A DNA stretch of 64,000 bases from Pseudomonadota bacterium (GCA_021819085.1 JAKASJ010000005.1:62001-126000); one strand, 5' to 3'. Numbered from the stretch's first letter, positions 1 to 9,519 are shown. Notes: generated from the sequence alone by a model not told the origin. Numbers and translations: made by a program.

Positions 1-2
1 TG

Positions 3-332
3 ACCTACCCGGCAGGGACCAGCGAGGATAAGGTGATGGAGGCGGCACTGGCGGCCGGGGCGGACGATGTGATCGCCAACGAGGATGGTTCCATCGAAGT
101 GCTGACCGTGCCCGATGCCTTCGAAAATGTGTGCCGCGCGATGGAGCAGGCCGGGCTCGCACCGGAACATGCCGAAATCGTGCAGCGCGCGAGCACCGAT
201 GTCAGGCTGGACGGCGAGGAAGCCGAAAAAATGCTGAAGCTCATGGATGTCCTTGAGGACTTGGATGACGTGCAGAATGTGTATACCAATGCGGATTTTC
301 CCGACGAGGTGCTGGAGCGGCATGCCGGCTGA
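3..332 (+). CDS. yebC: YebC/PmpR-family regulatory protein, C-terminal part
   Basis: The reading frame is open from the window edge, so the N-terminus lies outside. The 109 visible residues match the C-terminal two thirds of the YebC/PmpR (TACO1-like) family: an AAxAGADDV segment, an acidic stretch with alternating strands and helices, and the closing [12 protein letters not shown] motif near the C-terminus. Family members act as transcriptional regulators or as factors that relieve ribosome stalling at proline runs. It sits directly upstream of ruvC, the usual gammaproteobacterial arrangement of yebC-ruvCAB. The family call is firm; the exact role in this organism is unknown. Confidence 0.93.
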   Translation, partial: TYPAGTSEDKVMEAALAAGADDVIANEDGSIEVLTVPDAFENVCRAMEQAGLAPEHAEIVQRASTDVRLDGEEAEKMLKLMDVLEDLDDVQNVYTNADFPDEVLERHAG

Positions 333-374
333 GCGCGCGATCGCGTGCCTCCGGTGCTGGGAATAGCCGCCGGG

Positions 375-911
375 ATGCGGATACTGGGCATAGATCCGGG
401 TTCGCGCATCACGGGATTCGGCGTGGTGAGCGTGCTGGCTTCGGGCGCGGTCGGTTATGTTGCCAGCGGCTGCGTGCGTGTGGCGGGAGAAAACCTGGCC
501 GAACGCCTGAAAGTCGTGTACAACGGCGTGCTCGAGATCATCGAGCGCTACCAGCCGGAAGTCCTCACCATCGAAAAGGTGTTCATGGCGCGCAATGCTG
601 ATTCCGCGCTCAAGCTCGGACAGGCGCGCGCGGCCGCCATTCTGGCAGGCGTAAACCGTGCGCTCCCCGTATCCGAATTTACGGCCCTGCAGATCAAGCG
701 TGCGGTGGTCGGGCACGGCCACGCGCACAAGGACCAGGTCAAGCACATGGTCAAGGCGCTGCTTGAACTCTCCGGCATGCCCCAGGCGGACGCGGCCGAT
801 GCGCTTGCCTGCGCCATCTGCCACGCGCATCACGCTTCTGGCGTCGGCATGGGCGCGCGCCGGGCGGCACCCCGTCTGCGGGTGGTGCGTGGCTTCGAGG
901 GGGGACGATGA
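375..911 (+). CDS. ruvC: Crossover junction endodeoxyribonuclease RuvC
   Basis: Holliday junction resolvase of 178 residues, the usual family length. The N-terminal MRILGIDPGSR carries the first catalytic Asp. The EKVF segment near residue 68 supplies the conserved Glu, and the DAADALA segment near residue 140 supplies the C-terminal Asp pair. A GTG at 345 in the same frame would add ten residues, but the ATG at 375 places the GIDPG motif at its normal distance from the start. Its stop overlaps the ruvA start (ATGA), so ruvC-ruvA-ruvB are translationally coupled. RuvC cuts junctions that RuvAB migrate. Confidence 0.97.
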   Translation: MRILGIDPGSRITGFGVVSVLASGAVGYVASGCVRVAGENLAERLKVVYNGVLEIIERYQPEVLTIEKVFMARNADSALKLGQARAAAILAGVNRALPVSEFTALQIKRAVVGHGHAHKDQVKHMVKALLELSGMPQADAADALACAICHAHHASGVGMGARRAAPRLRVVRGFEGGR

Positions 912-1504
912 TCGGGCGCCTGCACGGCACGCTGCTGGTCAAGGAGCCGCCGCTGCTGCTCGTGGATGTCGGCGGCGTCGGCTACGAGCTGGAGGCGCCC
1001 ATGTCGACCTTCTATGACCTTCCGCAAGCCGGCGGGATCGTCACGCTGCATACCCACCTTGTGGTACGCGACGATGCCCACTTGCTGTACGGGTTCTCGC
1101 GCGAACGCCAGCGCCGGCTGTTCCGCAGTCTGCTCAAGGTAAACGGCGTGGGTCCGCGCGTCGCGCTCGCGATTCTTTCGGGCCTGTCGGACGACGAGCT
1201 GTTGCGCTGCATCGCCCAGGAGGATATCGCCCGCCTTACGCGGGTGCCGGGGATAGGCCGCAAGACGGCCGAGCGCCTGATCATCGAACTGCGGGACAAG
1301 GTCGAGCCGGCACCATCCGCGGATGCCGTCCGTCCGCCGGCCGGGCCGCCCGATCCGGTGCAGGAGGCGATCAGCGCCCTGGTTGCGCTAGGCTACAGGC
1401 CGCAGGAAGCAAGCCGCGCGGTGGGATCGGTGTCCCCGGATGGCCTGCGCAGCGAAGAAATCATACGCCAGGCCCTCAAGGGGCTGGCCGGGTTGCGCAC
1501 ATGA
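908..1504 (+). CDS. ruvA: Holliday junction branch migration protein RuvA
   Basis: DNA-binding subunit of the RuvAB branch-migration motor, 198 residues. An N-terminal OB-fold ([10 protein letters not shown], about residues 1-62) is followed by two helix-hairpin-helix motifs with VNGVGPRVA and [10 protein letters not shown], a Pro/Ala-rich flexible linker near residue 140, and a C-terminal RuvB-binding domain ([16 protein letters not shown]). The start overlaps the ruvC stop and its own stop overlaps the ruvB start, again as ATGA, which suggests stoichiometric coupled translation. Confidence 0.97.
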   Translation: MIGRLHGTLLVKEPPLLLVDVGGVGYELEAPMSTFYDLPQAGGIVTLHTHLVVRDDAHLLYGFSRERQRRLFRSLLKVNGVGPRVALAILSGLSDDELLRCIAQEDIARLTRVPGIGRKTAERLIIELRDKVEPAPSADAVRPPAGPPDPVQEAISALVALGYRPQEASRAVGSVSPDGLRSEEIIRQALKGLAGLRT

Positions 1505-2550
1505 TAGAAACCGAGCGCCTGGTTTCGGCGCAAAGCGAGGGTTCGGCCGAAGAGCAGGGGGTAGAGAACAGGCTGCGTCCGCAGCGTCTCCAGGACTACA
1601 TCGGGCAGCCCGAGATCCATGAACAGATGGAGGTGTTCATCGCGGCGGCGCGCAAGCGCGGCGAAGCACTCGATCATGTGCTGCTGTTCGGTCCGCCGGG
1701 TCTCGGCAAGACGACTCTGGCCAACATCATCGCCCATGAGATGGGGGCGAGCCTGCGCCAGACCTCGGGTCCGGTGCTGGAGCGCCCGGGCGACCTCGCG
1801 GCCCTGTTGACCAACCTGAAGCCGCATGACGTGCTGTTCATCGACGAGATACACCGGTTGAGCCCGGTCGTGGAAGAGATCCTGTATCCGGCCATGGAGG
1901 ATTGCCAGATCGACATCCTGATCGGCGAAGGGCCGGCGGCGCGCTCGATCAAGCTCGAGCTGCCCCCGTTCACCCTGATCGGAGCCACTACCCGGGCCGG
2001 TCTGCTTACCTCGCCGTTGCGCGATCGCTTCGGAATCGTGCAGCGCCTGGAATTCTACGGGACCGACGATCTTGCGCGCATTGTTGGACGTTCGGCCGGC
2101 ATTCTCGGCATAGAGGCCGACCCGGAAGGCATTGCGGCGATAGCGCGCCGCTCGCGCGGAACTCCGCGCATCGCCAACCGGCTGCTGCGGCGGGCACGCG
2201 ATTTTGCCCAGATCCGGGGCGAGGGCGTGCTGAGCGGGGACATCGCGGAAGGCGCATTGCGCATGCTGAGCGTCGATGAGCACGGCTTTGACCCGCTCGA
2301 CCGCAAGTTCCTGCTTGCTGTGCTCGAAAAGTTCAGCGGCGGCCCGGTCGGAATAGACTCCATCGCCGCTGCGATCGGCGAGGAGCGCGGGACGATCGAG
2401 GACGTTGTCGAGCCGTTTCTGATCCAGCAGGGGTTCCTCGCACGCACGCCGCGCGGACGGGTTGCGACGCGCGGAGCCTGGCTGCATTTCGGGTTGTCTC
2501 CGCCTGCGGCCACGGAGCCGTCGCAGCGCGGGATCTTCGAGGGCGAATAG
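1501..2550 (+). CDS. ruvB: Holliday junction branch migration ATPase RuvB
   Basis: AAA+ motor of the RuvABC resolvasome, 349 residues. The [11 protein letters not shown] segment is the family's N-terminal signature. Walker A is [10 protein letters not shown] (about residue 62), Walker B is LFIDEIHRL, and sensor 1 lies in LIGATTRAG. The arginine finger region [10 protein letters not shown] and the C-terminal winged-helix DNA-binding domain ([13 protein letters not shown]) are both present. It is the last gene of the ruvCAB cluster; about 95 bp follow before ybgC. Confidence 0.98.
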   Translation: MIETERLVSAQSEGSAEEQGVENRLRPQRLQDYIGQPEIHEQMEVFIAAARKRGEALDHVLLFGPPGLGKTTLANIIAHEMGASLRQTSGPVLERPGDLAALLTNLKPHDVLFIDEIHRLSPVVEEILYPAMEDCQIDILIGEGPAARSIKLELPPFTLIGATTRAGLLTSPLRDRFGIVQRLEFYGTDDLARIVGRSAGILGIEADPEGIAAIARRSRGTPRIANRLLRRARDFAQIRGEGVLSGDIAEGALRMLSVDEHGFDPLDRKFLLAVLEKFSGGPVGIDSIAAAIGEERGTIEDVVEPFLIQQGFLARTPRGRVATRGAWLHFGLSPPAATEPSQRGIFEGE

Positions 2551-2645
2551 CGGATGCGGTCGCGGGCTTGGTTGAGCCGATATCGACGCCAGAGCGCGTG
2601 CGGCTGCGCTCCGCCGATGCCGCGCGAGAGCGGCGGGCGGGTGCC

Positions 2646-3059
2646 GTGAGTGCGGTTTTTTCCATCCCGGTACGGGTGTATTACGAGGATACGGACGCGG
2701 GCGGTGTCGTGTATTACGCCAATTACCTGAGATTCATGGAGCGTGCGCGCACCGAATGGCTGCGTGAGCTCGGGTTTGACCAGAATGAACTTAGCAGCGG
2801 CCAGAATGTCGTATTCGCGGTACGCTCCGTGCGAGCGGACTATCTCAGGCCGGCGCGCTTGAATGATATGCTGGAGATAACGGCGGCGCTTGGCAGAATC
2901 GGATCCGCGAGCCTCGTGTTCGCGCAGGAGGTCCGCCGCGGCGGCGAAGCGATCTGCGCCGGAGAAATCAAGGTTGCCTGCCTGGACTCACAGGGATTTT
3001 TCCCTAAACCCATTCCGTCCTCTGTTCTGTCCCGCATCAATCTGTGGAGAGCGTCTTGA
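2646..3059 (+). CDS. ybgC: Acyl-CoA thioesterase YbgC, Tol-Pal associated
   Basis: Hot-dog fold thioesterase of about 137 residues, the first gene of the tol-pal cluster. The motif YYEDTDAGGVVYYANYL carries the catalytic Asp of the 4-hydroxybenzoyl-CoA thioesterase-like family. The frame is open further upstream (a GTG at 2568), but the extra residues are Arg-rich and unlike the family, so I prefer the GTG at 2646, which gives VSAVFSIPVRVYYEDTD. The 3' end overlaps tolQ by 16 bases. In Escherichia coli the protein is cytoplasmic and associated with phospholipid enzymes. Confidence 0.92.
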   Translation: MSAVFSIPVRVYYEDTDAGGVVYYANYLRFMERARTEWLRELGFDQNELSSGQNVVFAVRSVRADYLRPARLNDMLEITAALGRIGSASLVFAQEVRRGGEAICAGEIKVACLDSQGFFPKPIPSSVLSRINLWRAS

Positions 3060-3754
3060 ATATCGTTACAGCCAACCAAGGCATCGCCTTGTTCTCGATC
3101 GTCCGCGACGCGAGCGTACTGGTACAGCTGGTGCTGCTGCTGCTGTTTCTGGCATCGCTGCTGTCCTGGACCATGATTTTCCGGAAGTGGTTCATGATCA
3201 AGGCGGCCAACCAGGCAGCCGCCGGATTCGAGAGCCGGTTCTGGTCCGGCGGCAATCTTAGCCAGATGTACAAGGACCTTTCCCAGAACGAAGACGCAAA
3301 TTCCGGGATGGACTCCATGTTCGTTGCCGGTTTCAAGGAATTCGCCCGTCTCGAGAAGCAGAAGAACATCGAGCCCATGGATATTCTGGAAGGTGCGCAG
3401 CGCGCCATGCGCGTGGCGCTGAGCCGCGAGATCGAATATCTGGAGACGAGCCTTTCGTTCCTGGCGACAGTCGGATCGACCAGCCCCTATGTCGGCCTGT
3501 TCGGTACCGTGTGGGGCATCATGAACGCATTCCACGCGCTCGGCGCTTTGCAGCAGGTCACGATCGCGAATGTTGCCCCCGGCATTTCGGAAGCGTTGGT
3601 CACGACGGCCATGGGATTGTTCGCGGCGATTCCGGCGGTGATCGCCTACAACCGCTATTCCCATGATGTCGAACGGTTGGTCACGCGCTACGAGGTGTTC
3701 TCGGAGGAATTCTCGAGCATCCTGCAGCGTCAGGCGTTTCTGGCCAAGGCATGA
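3044..3754 (+). CDS. tolQ: Tol-Pal system proton channel subunit TolQ
   Basis: Inner-membrane protein of 236 residues, homologous to ExbB and MotA. Three membrane segments are visible: about residues 20-40 (VQLVLLLLFLASLLSW), 135-160 (LATVGSTSPYVGLFGTVWGIM) and 170-195 (TTAMGLFAAIPAVIAYN). The second and third hold the conserved Thr/Gly residues that line the proton path with TolR. A GTG at 3044 inside ybgC, or the TTG at 3056, may be the true start. The stop overlaps the tolR start as ATGA. Confidence 0.96.
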   Translation: MESVLNIVTANQGIALFSIVRDASVLVQLVLLLLFLASLLSWTMIFRKWFMIKAANQAAAGFESRFWSGGNLSQMYKDLSQNEDANSGMDSMFVAGFKEFARLEKQKNIEPMDILEGAQRAMRVALSREIEYLETSLSFLATVGSTSPYVGLFGTVWGIMNAFHALGALQQVTIANVAPGISEALVTTAMGLFAAIPAVIAYNRYSHDVERLVTRYEVFSEEFSSILQRQAFLAKA

Positions 3755-4194
3755 GTATGTCGACCTATCGCAGCCGGCGCCGGAAGCTCATGGCGGAAAT
3801 CAACGTCGTGCCCTATATCGACGTGATGCTGGTGCTGCTGGTGATTTTCATGATTACTGCGCCGCTGCTGACCCAGGGGGTCAAGGTCGATCTGCCACAG
3901 GCTGCCGCGCGGCCTGTGAATACCGACAATCGGGACACCCTGGTGGTGACGGTTACACGCACCGGAAAGTATTATCTGGACGATCGTCTGATCACGCCGG
4001 CCCAGCTCCGGACCAAGGTGGCTACGGTTCTGCGCATCCGTCCGCGGACACCGGTCATGATCCGTGGTGACGGGCGTGCCGCGTATGATGAGGTGGTCAG
4101 GGCCATGGCACTTCTGCAAAGTGCCGGCGCCGAGAGTGTCGGCCTTCTCACCCAAACGCCGGCGGGCGCGGAGGGTGCCGGGCCCGGCAGGTAG
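3751..4194 (+). CDS. tolR: Tol-Pal system protein TolR
   Basis: ExbD-like protein of 147 residues. A short N-terminal cytoplasmic tail (SRRRKLMAEINVVPYIDV) leads into a single membrane helix, IDVMLVLLVIFMITAP, which carries the Asp that is protonated in the TolQ-TolR channel. The rest is a periplasmic domain with the RTPVMIRGDGRAAYDEVV segment typical of the ExbD/TolR fold. It is coupled to tolQ by ATGA overlap; tolA follows after six bases. Confidence 0.96.
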   Translation: MSMSTYRSRRRKLMAEINVVPYIDVMLVLLVIFMITAPLLTQGVKVDLPQAAARPVNTDNRDTLVVTVTRTGKYYLDDRLITPAQLRTKVATVLRIRPRTPVMIRGDGRAAYDEVVRAMALLQSAGAESVGLLTQTPAGAEGAGPGR

Positions 4195-4200
4195 CAATCT

Positions 4201-5079
4201 ATGGTACGCAACGGGGTGCGTAAGCCGATCGGCAGAACCAGGGCCATGGTCTATGCGGTGCTGGTTCATGTGGTCATCATCGGTCTTTTGCTGCTGAGTT
4301 TTCGCTGGCACAGCGAGAACGACGTTATGCAGGCACCGAAGATGATCGAGGCGCACGTGGTGGATGCGACTGCGGCGAGTCGGGCGGCGCAAAAACTGAA
4401 ACAGCGGCTTGCGCAGCAGGAGCTGGCGCGGCAGAAGCAGCAGCTGCAGCAGCAGGAGTTGCGGCAGCAACAGCAGCTCAGACAGCAGCAGGCCCTGCAA
4501 CAGCAGCTCAGACAGCAGCAGCAGCAGCAGGCACTGCAACAGCAGCTCAGACAGCAGCTGGCGCTGGCGCGCGAGCGGCAACAGAAGCGCGAGGTGGAGC
4601 GCAAGGCGGCGGTTGCAGCCAAGCTGCGCGCCGCTGCCCTGGAGAAAGCGCGGCTGGCGGCCGTGAAAAAGCAGCAGCATCTGGCCGAAAAGCGGCGCAG
4701 ACAGCGGGCCATAGCCTCGCTTCAGCGGCAGCTGGCGGAGGAGCAGGCGCACCGGGCAGCGGCCGCGGCGGCCGCCGCGGCCGCTGCCAAGGCGCAAAGC
4801 GCCATCGCGCGCTATAAGGTGCTGATCCGCCAGAAGGTCGAGCAGAACTGGGTGCGGCCGCTTGACACCAGAAAGGGCATGAAGTGCGTGGTCAGGGTGA
4901 AACTGGTTCAGGGCGGCGACGTATTGGAGGCGGAAGTGGTGCAGTCGAGCGGTGACCCGGTATTTGATCGTTCGGTGGAGAATGCGGTATATAGGGCGTC
5001 GCCGCTACCCTTGCCGGATGACAGCACCTTGTTTCCCTATTTCCGAGAACTCGAGTTCACGTTCAAGCCGGAGTCCTGA
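4201..5079 (+). CDS. tolA: Tol-Pal system envelope-spanning protein TolA
   Basis: 292 residues with the three TolA domains. A membrane anchor lies near residues 15-37 (AMVYAVLVHVVIIGLLLLS). A long helical domain II, about residues 55-200, is extremely rich in Gln, Arg and Ala and ends in an Ala-rich run. C-terminal domain III begins near residue 205 with the IRQKVEQNWVRPL motif and a VRVKLVQGGDVLEAEVVQSSG strand region that contacts TolB and Pal. Domain II is unusually Gln-rich because of CAG-rich repeats. The stop overlaps the tolB start by one base. Confidence 0.95.
   Translation: MVRNGVRKPIGRTRAMVYAVLVHVVIIGLLLLSFRWHSENDVMQAPKMIEAHVVDATAASRAAQKLKQRLAQQELARQKQQLQQQELRQQQQLRQQQALQQQLRQQQQQQALQQQLRQQLALARERQQKREVERKAAVAAKLRAAALEKARLAAVKKQQHLAEKRRRQRAIASLQRQLAEEQAHRAAAAAAAAAAAKAQSAIARYKVLIRQKVEQNWVRPLDTRKGMKCVVRVKLVQGGDVLEAEVVQSSGDPVFDRSVENAVYRASPLPLPDDSTLFPYFRELEFTFKPES
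4467..4557 (+). repeat. CAG-rich tandem repeats inside tolA
   Basis: A unit close to AACAGCAGCTCAGACAGCAG occurs three times (near 4469, 4499 and 4538), separated by further CAG triplets. It encodes the LRQQ/LQQQ heptad-like stretches of TolA domain II. Such repeats are prone to slippage, so the length of domain II may vary between strains. Confidence 0.85.
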
Positions 5080-6419
5080 TGCAGCATTCCATTTCCATGT
5101 CCGCAGGACGGTCGCGATGGTACGCGATGCTCGTGGGGCTGTGTCTGGCAATCTTTGCGCAGACCGCCGGGGCGGTGCTGACGATCGAGATCACCAAGGG
5201 GCTTGCGCACGGGCTGCCTATCGCCATCGTGCCGTTCAGCTGGAGCGGTCCCGGCAGTCCGGCCCAGGATGTTTCCGCGGTAATCAAGGCCGATCTGGTC
5301 CGCAGCGGGCGCTTCGACGCGCTGCCGACCAGGGATTTCCTGTCCATGCCGCATGCGGACAAGCAGGTGGTCTTCAAGGACTGGCGTCTGATCAAAGCCG
5401 AGGCGCTGGTCATTGGCGCGGTGCGCGCGCTGCCATCCGGCCAGTACCAGGTTCAGTTCCGGCTGTACGACGTATTCAAGCAAAAGCAGCTGGCCGGCTT
5501 CCTCTATGTCGTGACCGGCGCCCAGCTGCGCACGGTTGCGCACCAGATCAGCGATATCATCTATCAGAAGCTCACCGGGGTGCCGGGAGCGTTCAACACG
5601 CGCATTGCCTACATCACGCGTACCGGAGGAGTGCACCATCCGGTCTTCCGGCTTCAGGTGGCCGATTCCGACGGCTATGATCCCAGGACGATCCTGCGCT
5701 CCTCGCAGCCGCTCATGTCGCCGGCATGGTCGCCGGACGGCACGCGCCTCGCCTACGTTTCCTTCGAGCACGGACACTCGGTCGTATATATCCAGAATGT
5801 CGACACCGGAGCGCGCTGGAAGGTGGCCGATTTCCGGGGCATCAACAGCGCGCCGGCATGGTCGCCGGGCGGCAGGCGCCTTGCGCTGTCGCTGTCGATG
5901 AGCGGTCATCCGGAAATCTACGTCATGACCCTGAGCGACGGCGCCCTGAGGCGCCTGACGGATGATTCGGCGATCAATACGGAGCCGGACTGGTCGCCGC
6001 ACGGCCGTTACATCGTCTTTACCTCGGATCGCAGCGGTTCGCCGCAGATCTTCCGCATGAATGCTGATGGCGGGGATGTCAAGCGCCTGACATTCGAGGG
6101 CAGCTACAACGCCGCTCCTTCGTATTCTCCGGACGGCAAGCTGCTCACCTTGATCACGGAGCAGCAAGGCCAGTTTCATGCGGCCATCCTGCACCTGCGT
6201 GATTCGGCGTTGCAGGTGCTGACCGATACGTCGCTCGATGAATCGCCCACTTTCGCACCCAACGGGCAGATGATTCTCTATGCTACGATTGTGCACGGGC
6301 GCGGTGTGCTGGCGACGGTTTCCGTCGACGGGAGTGTGCGGCAGATGCTTAAGACGAACGAGGGCGATGTGCGCGAGCCTGCCTGGTCGCCCTTTAACCA
6401 CCAACTTCAGGCCAACTAA
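5079..6419 (+). CDS. tolB: Tol-Pal system beta-propeller protein TolB
   Basis: Periplasmic protein of 446 residues. A signal peptide (residues 1 to about 36, ending near TAGAVLT) precedes an N-terminal alpha/beta domain that carries the TolA-contact strand. A six-bladed propeller follows, seen as repeated W/F-S-P-x-G-x-x-I/L units: AWSPDGTRLAYVS, AWSPGGRRLALSL, DWSPHGRYIVFTS, SYSPDGKLL and TFAPNGQMI. TolB links TolA to Pal and helps outer-membrane constriction during division. It begins on the last base of tolA and is followed by pal after 12 bases. Confidence 0.97.
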   Translation: MQHSISMSAGRSRWYAMLVGLCLAIFAQTAGAVLTIEITKGLAHGLPIAIVPFSWSGPGSPAQDVSAVIKADLVRSGRFDALPTRDFLSMPHADKQVVFKDWRLIKAEALVIGAVRALPSGQYQVQFRLYDVFKQKQLAGFLYVVTGAQLRTVAHQISDIIYQKLTGVPGAFNTRIAYITRTGGVHHPVFRLQVADSDGYDPRTILRSSQPLMSPAWSPDGTRLAYVSFEHGHSVVYIQNVDTGARWKVADFRGINSAPAWSPGGRRLALSLSMSGHPEIYVMTLSDGALRRLTDDSAINTEPDWSPHGRYIVFTSDRSGSPQIFRMNADGGDVKRLTFEGSYNAAPSYSPDGKLLTLITEQQGQFHAAILHLRDSALQVLTDTSLDESPTFAPNGQMILYATIVHGRGVLATVSVDGSVRQMLKTNEGDVREPAWSPFNHQLQAN

Positions 6420-6431
6420 GGAGTTTTTTCA

Positions 6432-6965
6432 ATGAAGAACAAATTGATCTTTTCGTTGCTGACGCTGTTTGCGATATCCCTTGCCGGTTGTGGCGGCCAG
6501 CAGGCGGTCAAGCCGAGTGCCTCGGGAACCGGCCAGTCGGCGGGGGCCGGACAGGGTGCCGAGTCGGCGGGAGCCGGCCAGGCGGGGGGTGCGCAGGGCA
6601 GCGCGCTCGGAAGCCAGCAGCAGGCCCCGGCAGTGGTTCTGCATACTATTCACTTTGCCTTTAACAGCAGCCATATCGACAGCAAGAATCGCGCCATTGT
6701 CGAAGCCAATGCCGCCTACATGAACGCCAATCCGCAGGTTACCGTAACCCTGCAGGGAAATACGGACGAGCGGGGAACGCGCGAGTACAATCTGGCGCTG
6801 GGCGAGCGCCGGGCGCAGTCGGTAAAGCGCATGATGCGTGTGCTCGGCGTGGCGTCGGACCGGATGAAAACGGTTTCCTTCGGTGCCGAGAAGCCGGTTG
6901 CACTGGGACATAACAGGGCGGCGTGGCGTCTGAATCGCCGCGTTGATTTCGTTTACAGCGATTAA
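6432..6965 (+). CDS. pal: Peptidoglycan-associated lipoprotein Pal
   Basis: Outer-membrane lipoprotein of 177 residues. The lipobox LAGC near residue 20 ends the signal peptide. A Gly/Ala/Gln-rich tether (residues 21 to about 65) leads to an OmpA-like domain with the NTDERGTREYNLALGERRA signature that binds meso-diaminopimelate in peptidoglycan. A good ribosome site, AAGGAG, sits about eight bases upstream. The tether is longer and more Gly-rich than in enterobacterial Pal. It is the partner of TolB. Confidence 0.97.
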   Translation: MKNKLIFSLLTLFAISLAGCGGQQAVKPSASGTGQSAGAGQGAESAGAGQAGGAQGSALGSQQQAPAVVLHTIHFAFNSSHIDSKNRAIVEANAAYMNANPQVTVTLQGNTDERGTREYNLALGERRAQSVKRMMRVLGVASDRMKTVSFGAEKPVALGHNRAAWRLNRRVDFVYSD

Positions 6966-6973
6966 AGGGCTTT

Positions 6974-7792
6974 ATGGGCATACGCTGGACTGACATCGGT
7001 TGTTGGACGTCGTTCATCCTGGCCGCGGTCATCGTGGTGCCGGCGGCGTTCGCGCAGGATGGCCTGCCGGACTCGCGTTCCACACCGGCTCCGGTGGTGA
7101 GCATTCCTCTTGACGGAGGGATGCCGCCGCCGCAGTCCGGGCTGCGCAGCAGCGTGCTCAACCTGCTTCAGCAGGTCGAGACGCTGCAGTCGCAGGTGCG
7201 TAAGCTGCGTGATGCGGTCGAAATTCAGTCCCATAAGCTGCACGTCATGAAGCAGCAGCAACGGGATCTCATCGCGGATCTTGACCGGCGTGTAAGCGCT
7301 CTCGAGGCGCGAAGCGCGGCGGCTGCTCCGTCAGGGGGGGCGGCTGCTCCGGCAGCGGGGGCGGCAGCCGGAGGTACGACGCCTGCTGCTGCAGTGCAGG
7401 CGACCTCAGGACAGCAGCAGGCCTACAATGGCGCGTTCAATCTGATGAAAGAGGGTTTCTACGATCGCGCCATTGCGGCCTTCCATGCCTTCATCGTGAA
7501 ATACCCGGATGGTCCCCTGGCCGGCAATGCCGAGTACTGGATTGCCGAAGGCAACTACGTCATGGGCAACTACCGGCGGGCCTTGAAGGAATACAAGGTG
7601 GTGGTCACAAAATACCCGAACGGAACCAAGGTACCGGATGCCCTGCTCAAGATCGGTTTCACTCAGTACGAGCTGCACTCCTATGACAAGGCGCGCAAGA
7701 CCCTGAACAGCGTCATCGCGCGTTTCCCCAGCACTACGGTGGCAACGCTAGCCGCCACGCGTCTCGATCAGATGCAGAAGGAAGGGCACTGA
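6974..7792 (+). CDS. cpoB: Cell division coordinator CpoB (YbgF)
   Basis: Last gene of the tol-pal operon, 272 residues. A signal peptide ends near FAQDG (residue 28). A coiled coil (about residues 60-110) corresponds to the trimerisation segment; a Ala/Gly linker precedes TPR repeats, seen as AYNGAFNLMKEGFYDRAIAAF, AEYWIAEGNYVMGNYRRAL and the next repeat. In E. coli CpoB couples Tol-Pal constriction to PBP1B-driven peptidoglycan synthesis. A gap of 135 bases separates it from queE. Confidence 0.94.
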   Translation: MGIRWTDIGCWTSFILAAVIVVPAAFAQDGLPDSRSTPAPVVSIPLDGGMPPPQSGLRSSVLNLLQQVETLQSQVRKLRDAVEIQSHKLHVMKQQQRDLIADLDRRVSALEARSAAAAPSGGAAAPAAGAAAGGTTPAAAVQATSGQQQAYNGAFNLMKEGFYDRAIAAFHAFIVKYPDGPLAGNAEYWIAEGNYVMGNYRRALKEYKVVVTKYPNGTKVPDALLKIGFTQYELHSYDKARKTLNSVIARFPSTTVATLAATRLDQMQKEGH

Positions 7793-7927
7793 ACGCGGTT
7801 CCGGGACATGTCTGCCGGGCATTTTGTAGTCATGGCGCGAAGGTATAACATCTCCGACGTCCTCATATTTAGAACGGTGTCGGACGGCGACGAAGCGGTC
7901 CGGCCGCAGTCGGCACCTTGAAGCCTT

Positions 7928-8632
7928 ATGGCAAGCGCACCCAAACCCGAAGCCGAGTTCTTAGGGCCCGGGCCGGAGAACAGTGCCGGTGCGGCGCGCC
8001 TGCGGGTCAAAGAAATCTTCTATTCGCTGCAGGGTGAGAGCCGTACCGTCGGCTTTCCCACAGTGTTTGTACGGCTTTCAGGATGCCCCCTGCGCTGCGG
8101 CTACTGTGATACAACCTATGCCTTTCAGGGTGGATCGTGGATGTCGCTTGAGGAAATAGGCAACCGTGTGGCACGGCATCGGCCGCGTTACGTGACACTG
8201 ACTGGCGGTGAACCGCTTGCACAGCGTCCGAGCACCGTGCTTCTCGAGCGCCTGTGCGATGCCGGCTACGAGGTGTCGCTAGAAACCAGCGGAGCGCTCG
8301 ACATCTCCGCAGTCGACCAGCGCGTGAGTGTGGTGATGGATATCAAGACACCGGGATCGGGCGAGGAAGCGCGCAATGTCTACGCGAACCTCGCGCATAT
8401 CGACGCCAATGACCAGATCAAGTTCGTGATCTGCGATCGCGCCGACTATGAGTGGAGTCGCGCCAAGCTCGATGAACTGGGACTCGCCGGACGGTGCGAG
8501 ATCCTGTTCTCGCCCTCCCATGGCGCCGTGGCGCCGACGGAGCTTGCCGACTGGATTCTGGCGGACCATCTCCCGGTGCGCATGCAGGTGCAGCTGCACA
8601 AGCTCCTCTGGGGCAACAGCCCGGGGCATTAG
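7928..8632 (+). CDS. queE: 7-carboxy-7-deazaguanine synthase QueE
   Basis: Radical SAM enzyme of 234 residues that converts 6-carboxytetrahydropterin to 7-carboxy-7-deazaguanine in queuosine synthesis. The substrate motif FYSLQGES is followed by the [14 protein letters not shown] cluster-binding site (C-x3-C-x2-C). The TGGEPLAQ motif follows near residue 95. The first about 25 residues are extra to the core, so a later start is possible. It is followed by queC two bases after its stop, so the two form an operon for preQ0 synthesis. Confidence 0.95.
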   Translation: MASAPKPEAEFLGPGPENSAGAARLRVKEIFYSLQGESRTVGFPTVFVRLSGCPLRCGYCDTTYAFQGGSWMSLEEIGNRVARHRPRYVTLTGGEPLAQRPSTVLLERLCDAGYEVSLETSGALDISAVDQRVSVVMDIKTPGSGEEARNVYANLAHIDANDQIKFVICDRADYEWSRAKLDELGLAGRCEILFSPSHGAVAPTELADWILADHLPVRMQVQLHKLLWGNSPGH

Positions 8633-8634
8633 CG

Positions 8635-9309
8635 TTGACGCGCGCAGTCGTGCTGCTCTCCGGAGGGCTTGATTCCGCCACGCTGCTTGCGATGGCGCGC
8701 GGTCTCGGACATTCCTGCCATGCGCTGAGCTTTGATTATGGCCAGCGCCACCGCGTCGAGCTTGATGCGGCGCAGCGCGTTGCCCGGCAGCTTGGCGCGG
8801 CGGAGCACCGTATCGTCAGCCTGGATATCGGATGGATGGGCGCATCGGCCCTGACCGACAGCGCCATTCCCGTGCCGCGTGCGCCTACCGAGGGAATCCC
8901 GGTGACCTATGTGCCGGCGCGCAACACCATTTTCCTGGCGATCGCTCTCGGCTGGGCGGAAGTGCTGGGGGCAGGCGACATCTTTATCGGTGTGAATGCG
9001 CTCGACTACTCGGGCTATCCGGACTGCCGGCCGGAATTCATCCGTGCCTTCCAGGCGCTGGCGGATCTTGCGACACGGGAGGGCGTGGAGGGCCGCGGTT
9101 TCCGGATCAATGCCCCGCTCGTCGCGATGACCAAGGCCGAAATCATCCGCACCGGGATGAAGCTCGGCGTGGATTATGGACAGACCCTGTCATGCTATGC
9201 ACCGGACCCGATGGGACGCGCCTGCGGGAAATGCGATTCCTGCCGGTTGCGGGCGCAGGCGTTCGCCGCCGCAGGTGTGGCGGATCCCACCCGCTATCAG
9301 GACGGCTGA
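8635..9309 (+). CDS. queC: 7-cyano-7-deazaguanine synthase QueC
   Basis: ATP-dependent enzyme of about 224 residues that turns 7-carboxy-7-deazaguanine into preQ0. The PP-loop [11 protein letters not shown] lies near the N-terminus, and the C-terminal zinc site [14 protein letters not shown] is complete. The frame is open upstream into queE, but that extension is not family-like. The TTG at 8635, three bases after the queE stop, gives [14 protein letters not shown] and is the best start. It lies in the usual pal-cpoB-queE-queC order. Confidence 0.95.
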   Translation: MTRAVVLLSGGLDSATLLAMARGLGHSCHALSFDYGQRHRVELDAAQRVARQLGAAEHRIVSLDIGWMGASALTDSAIPVPRAPTEGIPVTYVPARNTIFLAIALGWAEVLGAGDIFIGVNALDYSGYPDCRPEFIRAFQALADLATREGVEGRGFRINAPLVAMTKAEIIRTGMKLGVDYGQTLSCYAPDPMGRACGKCDSCRLRAQAFAAAGVADPTRYQDG

Positions 9310-9519
9310 ATTTCCGCATTGCGACGCCAGTTGCCGTTCCAGACGCACAACCCCCGGAGATTTGCTGCCGCGCAGGACGGGCGCCAGGGACGGCGGCGCC
9401 TGCCGCACCGCAAGGGAATAAACCTCCGGACCAAGCCGTCTTTTCGGCAAATCGGGATGAGCTATCCTTAAGCTTGGTCCAGAACTAGTGGTCGAGGTCG
9501 ACTCCGGAGGTATTAAAAG

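Noticed and set aside
4467-4557. Regular repeats that might suggest a CRISPR array
   Set aside because: The repeats lie inside the tolA reading frame, encode Gln-rich coiled coil and have no unique spacers.
7793-7927. Possible preQ1 riboswitch before queE
   Set aside because: I find no preQ1 aptamer pattern (short stem with A-rich tail overlapping a ribosome site) in these 135 bases.
8494-8634. Extended N-terminus for QueC
   Set aside because: It overlaps queE almost entirely and does not look like the family; the PP-loop is at the right distance from the TTG at 8,635.
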